A stretch of DNA of 64,000 nt from an uncultured Parabacteroides sp. (GCA_910577325.1 CAJTMR010000008.1:62001-126000), one strand, 5' to 3'. Positions 52,202 to 62,244 are shown, counted from the first letter of the stretch. Translations and numbers: made by a program. The notes: generated by a model not told the origin, from the letters alone.

Positions 52202-53461
52202 TTATCTCATCTTCAATGTTACAATCGTAATAACCGCCAGGATGATACCGATCAACCAGAACCGGACCACGATCTTCGATTCGGGAACCACGTTAAAAGG
52301 TTTCTGTATCAAGGCCTGTATGCCCGCATTTCCGGGCTTCTGGAAATGATGATGAAGGGGAGCCATCTTGAAGATGCGCCGTCCCTCACCGTATTTCTTC
52401 TTCGTATATTTGAAATAGAGAGTCTGCATCAGAACAGAGAGATTCTCCACCAAAAAGATGCCGCAAAGGATCGGGATCAATAATTCCTTCCGGATAATGA
52501 TCGCGAACACGGCGATGATCCCGCCCAACGTCAGGCTACCCGTATCTCCCATAAACACCTGTGCAGGATAAGCGTTGTACCAAAGGAATCCGACCGTCGC
52601 CCCGATAAAGGCAGCCGCAAACACTACCAGCTCTTCCGCTCCCGGAATAAACATGATATTCAGAAAGGAAGCAAACTCGAAGTGCGACGACATATAAGCA
52701 AGTATCCCGAGCGCCACCCCGATAATCGCCGAACTCCCCGCAGCCAGACCGTCCAAGCCGTCTGTCAGGTTCGCCCCGTTCGACACGGCCGTTACCACAA
52801 AGATCACCATCAGTACGAAGATCAGCCAGGCTGCCTCTTCTTTATATCCGCCTGCCCAATCTACCAACTGCGCATAATCGAAATTATTGTTCTTCACAAA
52901 CGGGATCGTCGTCTTGGTCGACTTCTTCTCAACCGTATGGAAGCGCACTTCCTCGATCATGTCACCTTGCCGCACCTCCATATTCTCCTTGATCACGACA
53001 TCCGGGCTCACGAAAAGCACCAGACCGACAATCAGTCCCAATCCGACCTGCCCTATCACCTTGGATTTGCCATGCATACCTTCCTTGTTTTTCCTGAATA
53101 CTTTGATATAGTCGTCGGTAAATCCCAACGCTCCTAACCAAAGGGTCGTGACCAGCATCAAGATCACATAGATATTCGTCAGTTTCGCACAAAGCAAGAC
53201 CGGAACCATAATCGCAATGATAATGATGACACCTCCCATCGTCGGTGTTCCTTTCTTGCTCATCTGCCCTTCCAAGCCAAGGTTGCGCACCGTCTCGCCG
53301 ATCTGCAACAATTGCAGTTTGTCGATGATACGGCGCCCGATAGCCGTCGAGATGAACAATGACAGGATCAATGCCAAGGCTGAACGGAATGATACATACT
53401 TGAACATCCCGGCTCCCGGAAAATCGAGCTGATCCAAATAATTAAACAAATAATACAGCAT
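52202..53461 (-). CDS. mraY: Phospho-N-acetylmuramoyl-pentapeptide transferase
   Basis: Makes lipid I by joining the precursor to undecaprenyl phosphate. The 419-residue membrane protein has about ten helices, the TPTMGGVIIIIAI start motif, the aspartate pair in LGFTDDYIKV, NLTDGLDGLAAGS, and the HHHFQKPG end motif. It has the Bacteroidetes-type insertion in the loop at about 165-215 (the segment with EVRFHTVEKKSTKTTIPF), which lengthens it from the usual 360. 6 bp after murE. Confidence 0.96.
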   Translation of the reverse strand: MLYYLFNYLDQLDFPGAGMFKYVSFRSALALILSLFISTAIGRRIIDKLQLLQIGETVRNLGLEGQMSKKGTPTMGGVIIIIAIMVPVLLCAKLTNIYVILMLVTTLWLGALGFTDDYIKVFRKNKEGMHGKSKVIGQVGLGLIVGLVLFVSPDVVIKENMEVRQGDMIEEVRFHTVEKKSTKTTIPFVKNNNFDYAQLVDWAGGYKEEAAWLIFVLMVIFVVTAVSNGANLTDGLDGLAAGSSAIIGVALGILAYMSSHFEFASFLNIMFIPGAEELVVFAAAFIGATVGFLWYNAYPAQVFMGDTGSLTLGGIIAVFAIIIRKELLIPILCGIFLVENLSVLMQTLYFKYTKKKYGEGRRIFKMAPLHHHFQKPGNAGIQALIQKPFNVVPESKIVVRFWLIGIILAVITIVTLKMR

Positions 53462-53467
53462 GTTTTT

Positions 53468-54925
53468 TTATAGTTGTTGTGTTGCAAATATATCCCGTAA
53501 CTTCTCACGGTCATCAAAATGGTGCTTTACGCCTTTCACATCCTGATAGTCTTCATGACCCTTGCCGGCAACCAAGATCACGTCGCCTTTCTTTGCCAGC
53601 AAGGTCGCCGTTTTGATCGCCTGCGTGCGGTCGGTGATGCAGAGCGTACGTTCCATATCGGCCGCGCTCAGACCGGCGACCATATCCTTGATAATCTCAT
53701 CCGGTTCCTCAAAACGGGGATTGTCGGAAGTAAGAATCAACTGATCGCTCAGCTTGGCTGCTTCCTTCGCCATGATCGGGCGCTTTCCCTTGTCGCGGTT
53801 ACCGCCACAACCCACGACTGTGATCACACGGCCGTTACCATCCAACACCTCATGGATACTGTTGAGCACGTTCGTCAAAGCATCTGGCGTATGGGCATAG
53901 TCTACGATTGCCGTATATCCCGACGGAGCCCGAAGCGTCTGGAAACGGCCGGAAACAGAATGCAGATCACTCAACACGACCAGCACTTCTTCCGGATCTT
54001 TGCCTAAAGAGACAGCAGCGCCATACACAGCCAGCAAGTTATAAGCATTGAAACGACCGACAAAACGCGTCGTCACTTCACGCTCGTCGACCAGCATTTC
54101 AGTACCTTCGAAATGAGATTCCAAGATCTTTCCTTTGAAATCAGCCAACGTACGAAGCGAATAGGTCAGCTTCCTGGCTGCCGTATTCTGCAACATGACA
54201 AGGCCGGCTTTATCGTCCGCATTCGTAAGCGCAAACGCCGAAGCGGGCAAATCGTCAAAGAATTTCTTCTTGGCTTTCAAATAATTCTCGACTGTCTTAT
54301 GATAATCCAGATGATCGCGCGTCAAATTGGTAAAGATCCCCCCATCAAACGACAGACCGCTGATGCGCTTCTGGTCGATCGAATGCGAACTGACTTCCAT
54401 AAAGGCATACTCACATCCGGCATCCACCATCCGGGCCATCAACCTGTGCAGGGTGACAGGGTCAGGTGTCGTATGATCGGTCGGGATCGCTTCACCGTCA
54501 ATATAGTTGCAGACGGTAGAGAGCAGCCCTACCTTATGCCCCATCTTGCGGAACATCTCGTACAGAAGCGTCGCAATCGTTGTCTTTCCGTTTGTTCCGG
54601 TCACTCCCACCAGTATCAGGTTATCCGAAGGATTCTCATACCAGGCAGCAAGCGACTTTCCCAAAGCATCTGCCGAATCTTTCACCCGGATAAAAACCGA
54701 ACCGGCCAAGTCGGAAGGGATTTCCTCGCAGACGATTGCGGCAGCCCCACTCTCGATTGCTTTTCGGATATAAGCATGACCGTCTACGGTCGTACCCCGG
54801 ACCGCCACAAACAAAAAGCCTTTTTCCACTTTACGGGAATCAGACTGAACGCCGGAGATCTCGACATCTATATTTCCTATGATCTCAAGCACTTCCAACG
54901 AATGAATAAGTTCTTTTAGTTCCAT
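53468..54925 (-). CDS. murE: UDP-MurNAc-tripeptide ligase adding meso-diaminopimelate
   Basis: Adds the third stem-peptide residue. The 485-residue protein has the ATP loop GTNGKTT at 110-116 and, near the C-terminus, LTSDNPRFEEPDEI. The DNPR motif marks the meso-diaminopimelate-specific type, as expected in Bacteroidales. Other Mur-ligase motifs (NLTRDHLDYHKTVENY, DYAHTPDAL) are intact. 3 bp after ftsI. Confidence 0.96.
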   Translation of the reverse strand: MELKELIHSLEVLEIIGNIDVEISGVQSDSRKVEKGFLFVAVRGTTVDGHAYIRKAIESGAAAIVCEEIPSDLAGSVFIRVKDSADALGKSLAAWYENPSDNLILVGVTGTNGKTTIATLLYEMFRKMGHKVGLLSTVCNYIDGEAIPTDHTTPDPVTLHRLMARMVDAGCEYAFMEVSSHSIDQKRISGLSFDGGIFTNLTRDHLDYHKTVENYLKAKKKFFDDLPASAFALTNADDKAGLVMLQNTAARKLTYSLRTLADFKGKILESHFEGTEMLVDEREVTTRFVGRFNAYNLLAVYGAAVSLGKDPEEVLVVLSDLHSVSGRFQTLRAPSGYTAIVDYAHTPDALTNVLNSIHEVLDGNGRVITVVGCGGNRDKGKRPIMAKEAAKLSDQLILTSDNPRFEEPDEIIKDMVAGLSAADMERTLCITDRTQAIKTATLLAKKGDVILVAGKGHEDYQDVKGVKHHFDDREKLRDIFATQQL

Positions 54926-54928
54926 AGC

Positions 54929-57124
54929 CTATTTTAATGTTAATGAAACGGTTTGTCCTTTCGAAACACGTGCTCCCGGAGATATGGATTGAGAAGAAAC
55001 ACGTCCCAGCCCGTTCAACGCCACGCGCAACCCGACACTTTCCAGCAGATAGACGGCATCTTTTGCCCCCATGCCGACAACATTCGGAACCAGTCCTTCC
55101 CGGATAACGATATCTTTCAACTTCACGACCTCCCCTTCATCTACCCGCTTAGCAACAATCCATCGGGTATCGGTGCTATCGGTATCGACGTCGATATCGA
55201 GTCTGTCCAAAACATATTCCAGCGCATCACGGTCGCCGGCTTTCGCCATCGGGAGCATCACGGCCGTCGAATCGCGTTTCAAGCCACGAACCGCGAAAGC
55301 GATATGGCTCGCATAGACTTTCTCGGCTATCGCCTTCACCACCCCGCCGGACATCGTTCCGCCGGACGGATAACCGTTTCGCGGTTGGCGGATCACGACA
55401 ATACAACTGTATTTCGGATCATCGGCCGGGAAATAACCGCAAAACGCCACCTGATGACCTGCTTTCTTATAAACGCCTCCCGATGCGATCTGCGCCGTTC
55501 CCGTCTTACCGGCTATGCGGACATATTCGGAATGCACCGCCTTTCCGGTTCCTTTTTCAACGACACCCAACAGCATGTCCCGAACGATATTCAACGTGCG
55601 TTGCGAGCAAATGGATTCCCGTATGACTTCGGTCGAGAAACTTTGCACAGTCTTGCCGTTACGAAGAATCTCTTTGACAAAGATCGGACGGATCATCTTT
55701 CCGTTGTTTGCTATCGCATTATAAAAAGCAAGCGTATAAATCGGCGGGATCTGCGTCTCATACCCGAAGGACATCCACGGAAGAGTCGTCTTCGACCAAT
55801 AGCGAAGCGTATCGTCCGGTCTCCGGATCTTCGCACGTCCCGCACCTGGAATACCCAGACGCAAATCTTCGCTCAAACCAAGCCGGTAAAGCCCATCCAC
55901 ATATTTGCCCGGATCTTTCTCATATCCCTTCAAAATCACCTTGGCGACCCCGATGTTGGAAGAATACCAGATGGCTTGCTCGACCGAAATCCGCCCATAT
56001 CCCCCTTTGTTGTTATTATGGTCCGTCATCCGGGCTCCCTTATACATATAAATACCGTTCCCGGTGTTTACCGTATCTCCGGGCTGGCAAATACCATCTT
56101 CAAGCGCCACCATTATGGAGGCGACTTTAAAAGTCGAACCCGGCTCCGTTTCATCCGCCACGGCATGATTGACCGTCTCGCCGTAAACGCCTTCCCGGAT
56201 ACGTCCCATATTGGTGATGGCTTTCACCTCACCGGTCTCTACCTCCATCACGACAGCAGTCCCGGATGCAGCATCGATCTTTTTCAACATATCGACCAAC
56301 GACTTTTCGGTAATGTCCTGGATATTGATGTCAATCGTCGTATGAATATCCAATCCCTCCTCCGGTTCCACTTCCACGACATTGGTCCAGCCCCCTCCCA
56401 CACGGCGTACCGAGTTCAGCCCGGCCACACCATGAAGCAACGTGTCATATTGCAATTCCAGGCCATTCTTCCCTTTGGTCAATCCGGTCTTCGGATCAAT
56501 GTCACGGAAAGTATCGCCGATCGTACGGGAAGCCAACGTGCCGAACGGTTTCTGCCGCTCGACCATTTCCCTCGTATAGAATCCGCTCTTGTAGCGTCCG
56601 AGCCGAAAGAACGGGTACTTTTTGATCTCTTTCAAGTCCGAATACGAGACTTTGCCTTCGAATACGGGAAACTGGCGTCCTTTCTTCTTCATGCCGTTCA
56701 GGAGATAGGACTTGTAGCCTGCCGGCGTCCTGTTCTTCAACTTGCGGGAAAGATAAACAGCAAGCGAGTCGACCCCATTGGACTTGCTATACAAAAACGT
56801 ATCCCGGCTGTTCCACTTCTTAGTCGGATTTGAAAAACAATCTGCATTGAAATCTATGTACAAATAATAGCAAGGCACGCTGGTCGCCATCAATTTCTCG
56901 TTAGAAGAATAGATGTTGCCGCGGCTCGGATAGACCAACCTGTTCGGGCGTTCCATGGTCTCCGCCAGCTTCAGCCAAATCTCCTTTTCCACAAAAGTAG
57001 TCTTGCAAGCCCGTGTCAAAACACCTATCGCCACCAACCCAAGCAACAGGACTATAAAAAAGTAACAGAACAAAATCCGGTTACTCTTCGGGACAAGCTC
57101 TTTTGATTCGCTTTCTTCAGCCAT
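54929..57124 (-). CDS. ftsI: Septal transpeptidase FtsI (class B PBP) with one PASTA domain
   Basis: Crosslinks septal peptidoglycan with FtsW. It is 731 residues: short cytoplasmic start, one helix (about 18-38), the pedestal domain, then the transpeptidase with active S330 in GSTFK (K333), the SSN motif at 388-390 and KTGT at 540-543. A single PASTA domain (about 668-731, starting VPNVVGMGAKDAVYLLESVG) ends it; E. coli FtsI lacks one but Bacteroidetes forms often have it. Lies 2 bp after the FtsL-like gene. Confidence 0.95.
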   Translation of the reverse strand: MAEESESKELVPKSNRILFCYFFIVLLLGLVAIGVLTRACKTTFVEKEIWLKLAETMERPNRLVYPSRGNIYSSNEKLMATSVPCYYLYIDFNADCFSNPTKKWNSRDTFLYSKSNGVDSLAVYLSRKLKNRTPAGYKSYLLNGMKKKGRQFPVFEGKVSYSDLKEIKKYPFFRLGRYKSGFYTREMVERQKPFGTLASRTIGDTFRDIDPKTGLTKGKNGLELQYDTLLHGVAGLNSVRRVGGGWTNVVEVEPEEGLDIHTTIDINIQDITEKSLVDMLKKIDAASGTAVVMEVETGEVKAITNMGRIREGVYGETVNHAVADETEPGSTFKVASIMVALEDGICQPGDTVNTGNGIYMYKGARMTDHNNNKGGYGRISVEQAIWYSSNIGVAKVILKGYEKDPGKYVDGLYRLGLSEDLRLGIPGAGRAKIRRPDDTLRYWSKTTLPWMSFGYETQIPPIYTLAFYNAIANNGKMIRPIFVKEILRNGKTVQSFSTEVIRESICSQRTLNIVRDMLLGVVEKGTGKAVHSEYVRIAGKTGTAQIASGGVYKKAGHQVAFCGYFPADDPKYSCIVVIRQPRNGYPSGGTMSGGVVKAIAEKVYASHIAFAVRGLKRDSTAVMLPMAKAGDRDALEYVLDRLDIDVDTDSTDTRWIVAKRVDEGEVVKLKDIVIREGLVPNVVGMGAKDAVYLLESVGLRVALNGLGRVSSQSISPGARVSKGQTVSLTLK

Positions 57125-57126
57125 CT

Positions 57127-57477
57127 TTATTTATATAACTCGTAAGGCGGATTTTTCGCCGCTTCCAATTCGATTCCTTGTTCTTCTATCAATAATTCGA
57201 TTTGTGACTGCCGACTGTGGCTTGTCAATTCCGAAGAAATGGACAATGCTTCAAATCGCACATCACGCAATTTCTGCTGTAAATGATCGATCTCACGCAA
57301 TTTTTGCATACAGGTATAACGGTTTCCTATGAAAAAGAAAATCAAAATCACAATCAAGACAATCATGCGCGTATGCTTGACTATAAAATCTTCTTTCAGA
57401 ATTCCTCCCCCTAATACATATAAAAGAGAAAAACGATTTTCCTTCTTTTTTTTCTTTTGTTGCTTTCCGGTTTCCAT
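57127..57477 (-). CDS. FtsL-like division protein
   Basis: A 116-residue bitopic protein with a lysine-rich cytoplasmic start (KQQKKKKKENRF), one helix at about 37-53 (MIVLIVILIFFFIGNRY) and a coiled-coil tail (LREIDHLQQKLRDVRFEALS). The position between rsmH and ftsI, size and topology are those of FtsL. Sequence alone would not identify it. FtsL bridges FtsQ and the FtsW-FtsI synthase. Confidence 0.75.
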   Translation of the reverse strand: METGKQQKKKKKENRFSLLYVLGGGILKEDFIVKHTRMIVLIVILIFFFIGNRYTCMQKLREIDHLQQKLRDVRFEALSISSELTSHSRQSQIELLIEEQGIELEAAKNPPYELYK

Positions 57478-57521
57478 ACCTTTCTCTTTTGTTGAAGACT
57501 GAGAGTTACCAGACCGTATGC

Positions 57522-58448
57522 CTATTCTCTATTATCAAGTTCAGCGATTCTTAATTTTGCACTTCGTGAGCGGGGATTCCGTTCGATCTCCTCGTCCGAC
57601 GGGACAATCACCTTATTGTTGACCAAACGAAACGGGGATTTGATATTTCCAAAAAAGTCTTGTTCCGCTTTGCCCTCGAAATTTCCTGTCTTCAGGAAGT
57701 TTTTCACCAACCGATCTTCCAAGGAATGGTAGGTGATGACAACGAGCCGTCCTCCGGGCTTCAACACTTGCAAGGTTTGTTGCAACATCTCCCGCAAGGC
57801 GCACATTTCATCATTCACCTCGATACGCAATGCTTGAAACACCTGGGCCAGGAATTTCTTTTCCTTATCTTTTCCCGTAAAAGGTTTGATCGCTTCGAGA
57901 AAGTCGGCGATCGTCTCTATCTTCTTCGTTTCCCGGCTACGCACCAATGCGGAAGCCAGTTTACGCGCCACTTTCAATTCTCCGTAAAGATAGAACAGGT
58001 CAGCCAACTGTTCTTCCGTATATGTATTAACAATATCCGCGGCAGTTTGTCCTGCCCGGGTATTCATTCTCATATCCAACGCTCCGTCGAAACGGAAAGA
58101 AAACCCACGATCCTTATCATCAAAATGATGGGAAGAAACGCCCAGATCCGCCAATAGCCCATCGACCTCACCCGCTACACCATGATAACGCATAAAGTTA
58201 TACAAGTAACGGAAATTACTGCGGACAAACACAAAACGGGAATCTGCCGGAATGTTTCTTTCAGCGTCGGCATCCTGATCAAATCCATAAAGCTCCCCTT
58301 CGTTATCCAGCCGGTTCAAAATCTCGCGTGAATGTCCACCACCGCCAAAGGTAACATCGACATACACTCCGGAGGGTTGAATGTCCAGGCCTTCCAAACT
58401 TTCACGAAGCATTACCGGCACATGATAACAAACTTCTTTTTCTTCCAT
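57522..58448 (-). CDS. rsmH: 16S rRNA (cytosine1402-N4)-methyltransferase
   Basis: Methylates C1402 of 16S rRNA using SAM. The protein is 308 residues from the ATG at 58448 (MEEKEVCYHVPVMLRESLEG, the family start). An upstream ATG at 58514 would add 22 residues but overlaps the likely transcription start region. The SAM loop is DVTFGGGGHSREIL, the other motifs are GLLADLGVSSHHFDD and FSFRFDGALDMRM, and the C-terminal is ITYHSLEDRLVKNF. It is the first gene of the division cluster. The mraZ gene that often precedes it is not present. Confidence 0.95.
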   Translation of the reverse strand: MEEKEVCYHVPVMLRESLEGLDIQPSGVYVDVTFGGGGHSREILNRLDNEGELYGFDQDADAERNIPADSRFVFVRSNFRYLYNFMRYHGVAGEVDGLLADLGVSSHHFDDKDRGFSFRFDGALDMRMNTRAGQTAADIVNTYTEEQLADLFYLYGELKVARKLASALVRSRETKKIETIADFLEAIKPFTGKDKEKKFLAQVFQALRIEVNDEMCALREMLQQTLQVLKPGGRLVVITYHSLEDRLVKNFLKTGNFEGKAEQDFFGNIKSPFRLVNNKVIVPSDEEIERNPRSRSAKLRIAELDNRE

Positions 58449-58532
58449 TTCTCCGCTATTCTTGTTAAACTTTTCCTTAAAATCAGGGCATGTAGTTGGT
58501 TGATTAGCACACACATCACCCTTTTGGGAGGG

Positions 58533-58564
58533 TAAAAGTACACATTTCCTAATTTAACCGCCAA
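58533..58564 (-). promoter_or_regulatory. Possible promoter of the division/wall cluster
   Basis: Minus strand: TTG (58562-58564), a 21-bp spacer, then TACTTTTA (58533-58540), one base off TAnnTTTG. It lies about 85 bp before the rsmH start. Confidence 0.4.
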
Positions 58565-58651
58565 GAAATATAAGAGAAAAGTAACAAAAAAGTTTTCAAC
58601 AGGTCTGCCACGAGTGCCTTGCCTCCTCTATGGCAAAGGCGGTGATCACGC

Positions 58652-58690
58652 AAAAAGCCTCTCCGGAAGAAATCCCGGAGAGGCTTTTTT
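58652..58690 (-). terminator. Terminator between the surface-protein gene and rsmH
   Basis: AAAAAGCCTCTCCGG pairs with CCGGAGAGGCTTTTT, with T-runs on both strands. It separates the DUF6383 gene from the division operon. Confidence 0.88.
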
Positions 58691-58753
58691 ATTTTCCGCC
58701 CTCTTTTCATGAGAAAAGAGGAGCGGTTGATTTATTCAATATAAATGTACGAG

Positions 58754-61700
58754 TTATTTAACGATGGCCTTAACAGCTTCTTCGCCTTCGACAGCTACTA
58801 CGACTACACCCTGAGGAGCAGCAATTGCAGCGTTGCTTGAAGTGATAACAGTGTTAGCGACTACCTGACCCAAGATATTAGTGATAACCACTTTCTTGCC
58901 GGCAGCGTTAGCGATCGTTACCTGGCCTTCGCCTGCGATAACAGCTACTTCAGATGTTGCGATCTCTTCGTTGTCTGTAGCATAGTTGTCATCAGCACCC
59001 TTACGGTCGATGTTGAATCTCAATGCAGGGTCGCCACCTGTGATAGCATTTGCAAATGTTGATTTTTCATTTGTCAATACCAGACAACCGTTCTGGTTCT
59101 TCAACCAAGCAGCCACATTAGGAGCGATTGCATGTTTTTCACCACCATTAGCAACAGTTTCATACTTGCCGTCTTTTTCAGTATATGCCATTGATTCGAT
59201 CAAGAATGAGTTGTCTTTGCCTTCTTCCGTCACATCCAGAGCCTTTTCAGGATATACGTAGCGGAATGACCAAGTGACATTCTTGTGATGATCGTTCTTC
59301 AGGTTAATGATGAACGGACACGGAGACACGCTATGCTGCTTAACCAATTCATCATTTTCTTTTACCAGAAGTTCGAAGTTGATTTCTTCGTTCTTCAAAG
59401 ACTTGTAAGCGTTCGGCAGGATATACAAGCTGTCGCCCTTCTTGATCGCTTCAACGAAACCTACACGAGTATAAGCGTGATCGTCGTCCAAATAAGGAAG
59501 AGCCTCTTCGGCCGTTCTGCCATATTTAGCCACTGAGTCTGCAAAGCTTACCAGATATTTACCTCTCTGGAATGCCGGAACAGCCGGGTTGGCATGCGAA
59601 CAAGACCATTTATCCAAAGGCTTTCCATCTGCATCAAAGCCATGGTTATGATCCAACGGACAAGCTTCGGCATCCTTGCCTCCGAAATCGTCACGGTTTA
59701 CAGAAATCAGATACTGCGGTTTGATACCGTTACCGGCACCGCGAACGACCCAAGCCGTATCGACTACGAACGCCAATTTGCCCTTCGCCTTATCCTTGCT
59801 CCAGATACCCAGATAATCAACCGTTTCATTCAAGAAGTTCTCGTTTGTTTCATCCATCAGATATTCGTTACGATATCTTTCGTAGAAGATCAAACTGTCA
59901 ACACCTGTTTCCACCTCGTCAATGTTAGCATTATTGAAACGACGGTAAAGAGGAGTATCATCCAAGCTGATCGCGAAGGCAGAAGTTCTTTCTTCCGAAG
60001 TCAAGCTCTGAACACCAACAGGAGATGTCATGTTGTTGTCAGACACACCGGCCTTGGAGTACTTCGGCTCAACCTTTCCGGCCGTTTCTTCCACCGCTTT
60101 CAAGATTGCATAGAAATCATCACCATTGTAGTGGTTATTTTCCTTGAAATAGAAGCTGTCGAGTTCTGCTACAGCAACGCCGTTAGCCATTGCATACTTC
60201 TGGTTCACGATGGAGTCCATGACTGCTGTTCCCTGAGCGATCACATAGGCAGTTCTCTTCAACTGGGCAATACCGATCTTGTGGTAAGGATTGTCCTTGA
60301 CAACTGTCACGCCATAATTACGTTCCTTGCCTGAAGATTTCAGTTCGAATGCGCTTGCACCGGCTTTGTATTCCTTTGCATACAACAATGTATCCTTTTC
60401 ACCGCCTACAGACAGATAGCGTGCGTTTTCGCCTGTCGCATACGGATGGAAATATTTGAACTTGTATTTGTTCACGTTATATTCGATCACAGCCGGGTCC
60501 AAGTGTTTGTAACCCAGATAAGGATCGTTATAAGCTTCCGGATATGTCTCCTTGTCGATTGCCACGATTTCCAGCTCTGCACCAGCCAGCTCACCTGTTG
60601 CAACATAAATCTTACCGTCTTTATCCTTATACAATTGGACAGTCATCGCGCCACCCGCTTCTGTCGGATATTCACGGTTTTCGATTATGATGCTCGAAGT
60701 TTCAGCCAATACGGAAGCAGTCTGAGTCTTACGGATGATCCATTGGTAAGCAGGCATGTGCGCAGCCAACTGAGAATCTTCGTCAAAATCAATCCATTCA
60801 CGACGAACGCCGTTGTGGTGCAACGGGAATGCGAAGTATTTGCCTGTAGCCTTGTCCTTGATCGTGTACAAACCGTTAGCCAAAGACACCTTGTTGGAAG
60901 CAGAAGCCGAACAAGTACCGAAGCCCAAACCGATGCGCGTGCGGATCGTATCCTTGCCTACAGTCAACGCCCAAGCCTGGTTAGCTTCCAAATCCTGCAA
61001 GACAACGTGCGTGCTATCGCCACCGGCTCTATAGACATCGAACGGGCCTTTGCCGATATTTGCGCTATAAATCGCAGTATCCATCTTGATGAACAAGCTG
61101 TCACCTTCCGGTGCATAGTTGAAGAAGAATGTGTAGATACCTGTTTTTTGTGCTGCTTTGTCGGCATTGAATGTTGCGACCTTCGTTGTATCCGTGAATG
61201 TCAGGAAGTCTTCTCCGGATGTATTCTGGTATGCCGTATCAATACGCAGATAAGCACTCTTATCGGCTTTCATCAAGAATACACCACCAGTAGTCGCATC
61301 ATCTACAGCAACCAGACCTTGTGCAAACACATTATTCTGGATTTTCTTGTGATCCAGCTTCTGCTCCTTGTTACCGATCTTCTTATAGAAATCAAGATTG
61401 ATCAGGGCAGAGTCACGAGAACCTAAAATAGTATGCAAGGCCTTTGCGTTCAATGGCAAACGCTTCGGAACTGCTATCGTGAAAGTATAACCATCAGTAA
61501 TCATTTTTGCCTTTGCTGCGTCATTAGCTTCAACAGTTAAGGCAACCATGTGATCATTGGCCAAAGCAGACACATCTGCAGATAACGCATCCAGATTCTT
61601 ATAAGCCAATACGGCCAGAGAATCCTTACCCGGAATATAAGAATACAACGGCATGCCCGTTTCAATTTCATTATCACCGGCTTTCATGGAGAATGCCCAA

Positions 61701-62107
61701 CCGTCGATTTCAGTTCCGACAGGAAGACCGTGATCGGCAGTAACAGTCACGCCTGTTCCAGGGATCAATGACTTCATGTCAACCGCCAACTTCTTACCCG
61801 TCGACTTGTTCAAAAAGTCAAACGTATAAGACTGGCCTTGCACGGCCGGTTTAGAAACAGCGACACACCACAATGTGTTAGCAAATTCATTTGCAGGAAG
61901 AGCTTTCAAACTCTTTACATACAAAGAGTCATTACCGTCGGCACGTTTGGTCATATACAAGACAGAGTCACCTGTCGTACCAACCGTAACCTGATACAAC
62001 TTTTCGTTGTATGCGCCATCTGCCTTCAACTTGATTGCCGAAGCAGATGTAGCCCCTACAGTTGCCAGCACGGCGCCGGCACAAAGTGTAGAAAACAATT
62101 TGTTCAT
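58754..62107 (-). CDS. Large secreted surface protein with DUF6383-type C-terminal domain, paralogue of 37406-40627
   Basis: A 1117-residue protein with a signal peptide (MNKLFSTLCAGAVLATVGAT). The body shares the order of motifs with its paralogue (NTLWCVAVS, GLYTIKDKATGKYFAFPLHH, RGKYLVSFADSVA, GDSLYILP), with a CPLDHNH...CSH cluster where the other has CPLC. The C-terminal 75 residues are nearly identical (about 64 of 75 by eye, ending VKAIVK). It has many D(S/T)(A/I/L/V/M/T) glycosylation sequons. The ATG at 62105-62107 is used; an in-frame TTG at 62113 is ignored. It has its own promoter facing it (62215-62244) and a strong terminator, and is not part of the division operon. Confidence 0.82.
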   Translation of the reverse strand: MNKLFSTLCAGAVLATVGATSASAIKLKADGAYNEKLYQVTVGTTGDSVLYMTKRADGNDSLYVKSLKALPANEFANTLWCVAVSKPAVQGQSYTFDFLNKSTGKKLAVDMKSLIPGTGVTVTADHGLPVGTEIDGWAFSMKAGDNEIETGMPLYSYIPGKDSLAVLAYKNLDALSADVSALANDHMVALTVEANDAAKAKMITDGYTFTIAVPKRLPLNAKALHTILGSRDSALINLDFYKKIGNKEQKLDHKKIQNNVFAQGLVAVDDATTGGVFLMKADKSAYLRIDTAYQNTSGEDFLTFTDTTKVATFNADKAAQKTGIYTFFFNYAPEGDSLFIKMDTAIYSANIGKGPFDVYRAGGDSTHVVLQDLEANQAWALTVGKDTIRTRIGLGFGTCSASASNKVSLANGLYTIKDKATGKYFAFPLHHNGVRREWIDFDEDSQLAAHMPAYQWIIRKTQTASVLAETSSIIIENREYPTEAGGAMTVQLYKDKDGKIYVATGELAGAELEIVAIDKETYPEAYNDPYLGYKHLDPAVIEYNVNKYKFKYFHPYATGENARYLSVGGEKDTLLYAKEYKAGASAFELKSSGKERNYGVTVVKDNPYHKIGIAQLKRTAYVIAQGTAVMDSIVNQKYAMANGVAVAELDSFYFKENNHYNGDDFYAILKAVEETAGKVEPKYSKAGVSDNNMTSPVGVQSLTSEERTSAFAISLDDTPLYRRFNNANIDEVETGVDSLIFYERYRNEYLMDETNENFLNETVDYLGIWSKDKAKGKLAFVVDTAWVVRGAGNGIKPQYLISVNRDDFGGKDAEACPLDHNHGFDADGKPLDKWSCSHANPAVPAFQRGKYLVSFADSVAKYGRTAEEALPYLDDDHAYTRVGFVEAIKKGDSLYILPNAYKSLKNEEINFELLVKENDELVKQHSVSPCPFIINLKNDHHKNVTWSFRYVYPEKALDVTEEGKDNSFLIESMAYTEKDGKYETVANGGEKHAIAPNVAAWLKNQNGCLVLTNEKSTFANAITGGDPALRFNIDRKGADDNYATDNEEIATSEVAVIAGEGQVTIANAAGKKVVITNILGQVVANTVITSSNAAIAAPQGVVVVAVEGEEAVKAIVK

Positions 62108-62214
62108 AATCAAATAATTTAATATTAATACTAAAGTGTAAATAAATCAATCAAATAACACGTACGTCTTCCTAATCTTATAATCAAATACCTATGCGTA
62201 CGATTTTCTTTTGG

Positions 62215-62244
62215 CAAAAATACGCATAACTTTTAAACCGGCAA
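62215..62244 (-). promoter_or_regulatory. Promoter of the second surface-protein gene, ON orientation
   Basis: Minus strand: TTG (62242-62244), a 19-bp spacer, then TATTTTTG (62215-62222). Same -7 box and spacing as the promoter in the invertible segment, but facing its gene. Confidence 0.72.

Noticed and set aside
54953..56833. 626-codon plus-strand ORF opposite ftsI
   Set aside because: Antisense shadow: it lacks any recognisable domain, and the minus-strand frame encodes a complete FtsI.
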